Shown: piece by piece, positions 61,483 through 64,000 of the stretch
How the letters are laid out: every line of letters begins with the position of its first letter
Position numbering within the stretch: position 1 is the stretch's first letter
DNA from: Gemmatimonadota bacterium
GTDB lineage: Bacteria > Gemmatimonadota > Gemmatimonadetes > Gemmatimonadales > Gemmatimonadaceae
Reading direction: 5' to 3'
Length of the DNA: 64,000 nucleotides
Assembly: GCA_026387935.1 (NCBI GenBank)
Contig: JAPLKU010000012.1
Location: 186,001 to 250,000, forward strand
The notes under the pieces: model-generated
Seen by the model: the letters and a program-made list of their open reading frames with translations, nothing else
Databases searched by the model: none
Told to the model about the DNA's origin: nothing
Translations under genes and position numbers: made by a program

Positions 61483-64000
<2,518 letters not shown>

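Overview
The window is a dense, high-GC stretch of a bacterial chromosome with almost no mobile DNA. It reads as a diderm bacterium, most likely Gemmatimonadota. The evidence is LPS genes (LpxH-like, LptE, RfaE2), a SusC/SusD-type outer-membrane pair, an archaeal-type aspartate-semialdehyde dehydrogenase, a eukaryote/archaeal-type ProS, and many secreted or lipid-anchored proteins. The phylum call is an inference from gene content and style; no 16S or marker tree could be run.

Layout. 1-5.6 kb: truB (cut by the left edge), ribF, secD-secF, tatD, ridA. 5.6-6.7 kb: selD followed directly by a selenocysteine tRNA. 6.7-11.2 kb: a small exported protein, an outer-membrane/LPS group (lpxH on the minus strand, a thioesterase, lptE, rfaE2), then rph and rdgB. 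11.2-11.6 kb: tRNA-Pro, tRNA-Arg and tRNA-Lys. 11.6-15 kb: two secreted proteins (a BNR-repeat lipoprotein and an amidohydrolase), each preceded by a copy of the same 81-bp sequence. 15.1-23 kb: a tRNA-Leu-like relic, then a tightly overlapping lysine/DAP run (dapE-asd-lysC-dapB-dapA-dapD) continuing into aroA and cmk. 23-27.3 kb: an S9 peptidase on the minus strand, divergent from rpsA.

27.3-29.7 kb is the most interesting part: a tyrosine operon (DAHP synthase, chorismate mutase, prephenate dehydrogenase). It is preceded by a 26-codon leader peptide with four Tyr codons in five positions and a complete four-segment attenuator. 29.8-34.7 kb: a propionyl-CoA-type carboxylase operon with an RNA methyltransferase between its biotin carboxylase and biotin carrier genes. 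34.7-43.5 kb: rplM-rpsI, rpsB-tsf-pyrH-frr-uppS-cdsA-dxr-rseP, and rpsO. 43.7-48.4 kb: pnp, an M16 peptidase and alanine dehydrogenase. 48.4-53.5 kb: a 21-bp-unit minisatellite and then the SusC/SusD pair. 53.7-64 kb: the elongasome genes mreB-mreC-mreD-mrdA-rodA, followed by accD, folC, hisS and proS (cut by the right edge).

Most genes are on the plus strand and many overlap by 1-4 bases, so long translationally coupled operons are likely. Good sigma70-like promoters (TTGACA/TTGACC-type -35 and TAnnnT-type -10, spacing 17-18) can be placed before secD, rpsA, the tyrosine leader, rplM, rpsO, susC and mreB. Apart from the attenuator, the unexplained structure is mainly short tandem repeats in gaps and in the rpsB tail, the duplicated 81-bp element, and an 11-base motif shared by the rpsA and rplM promoters.
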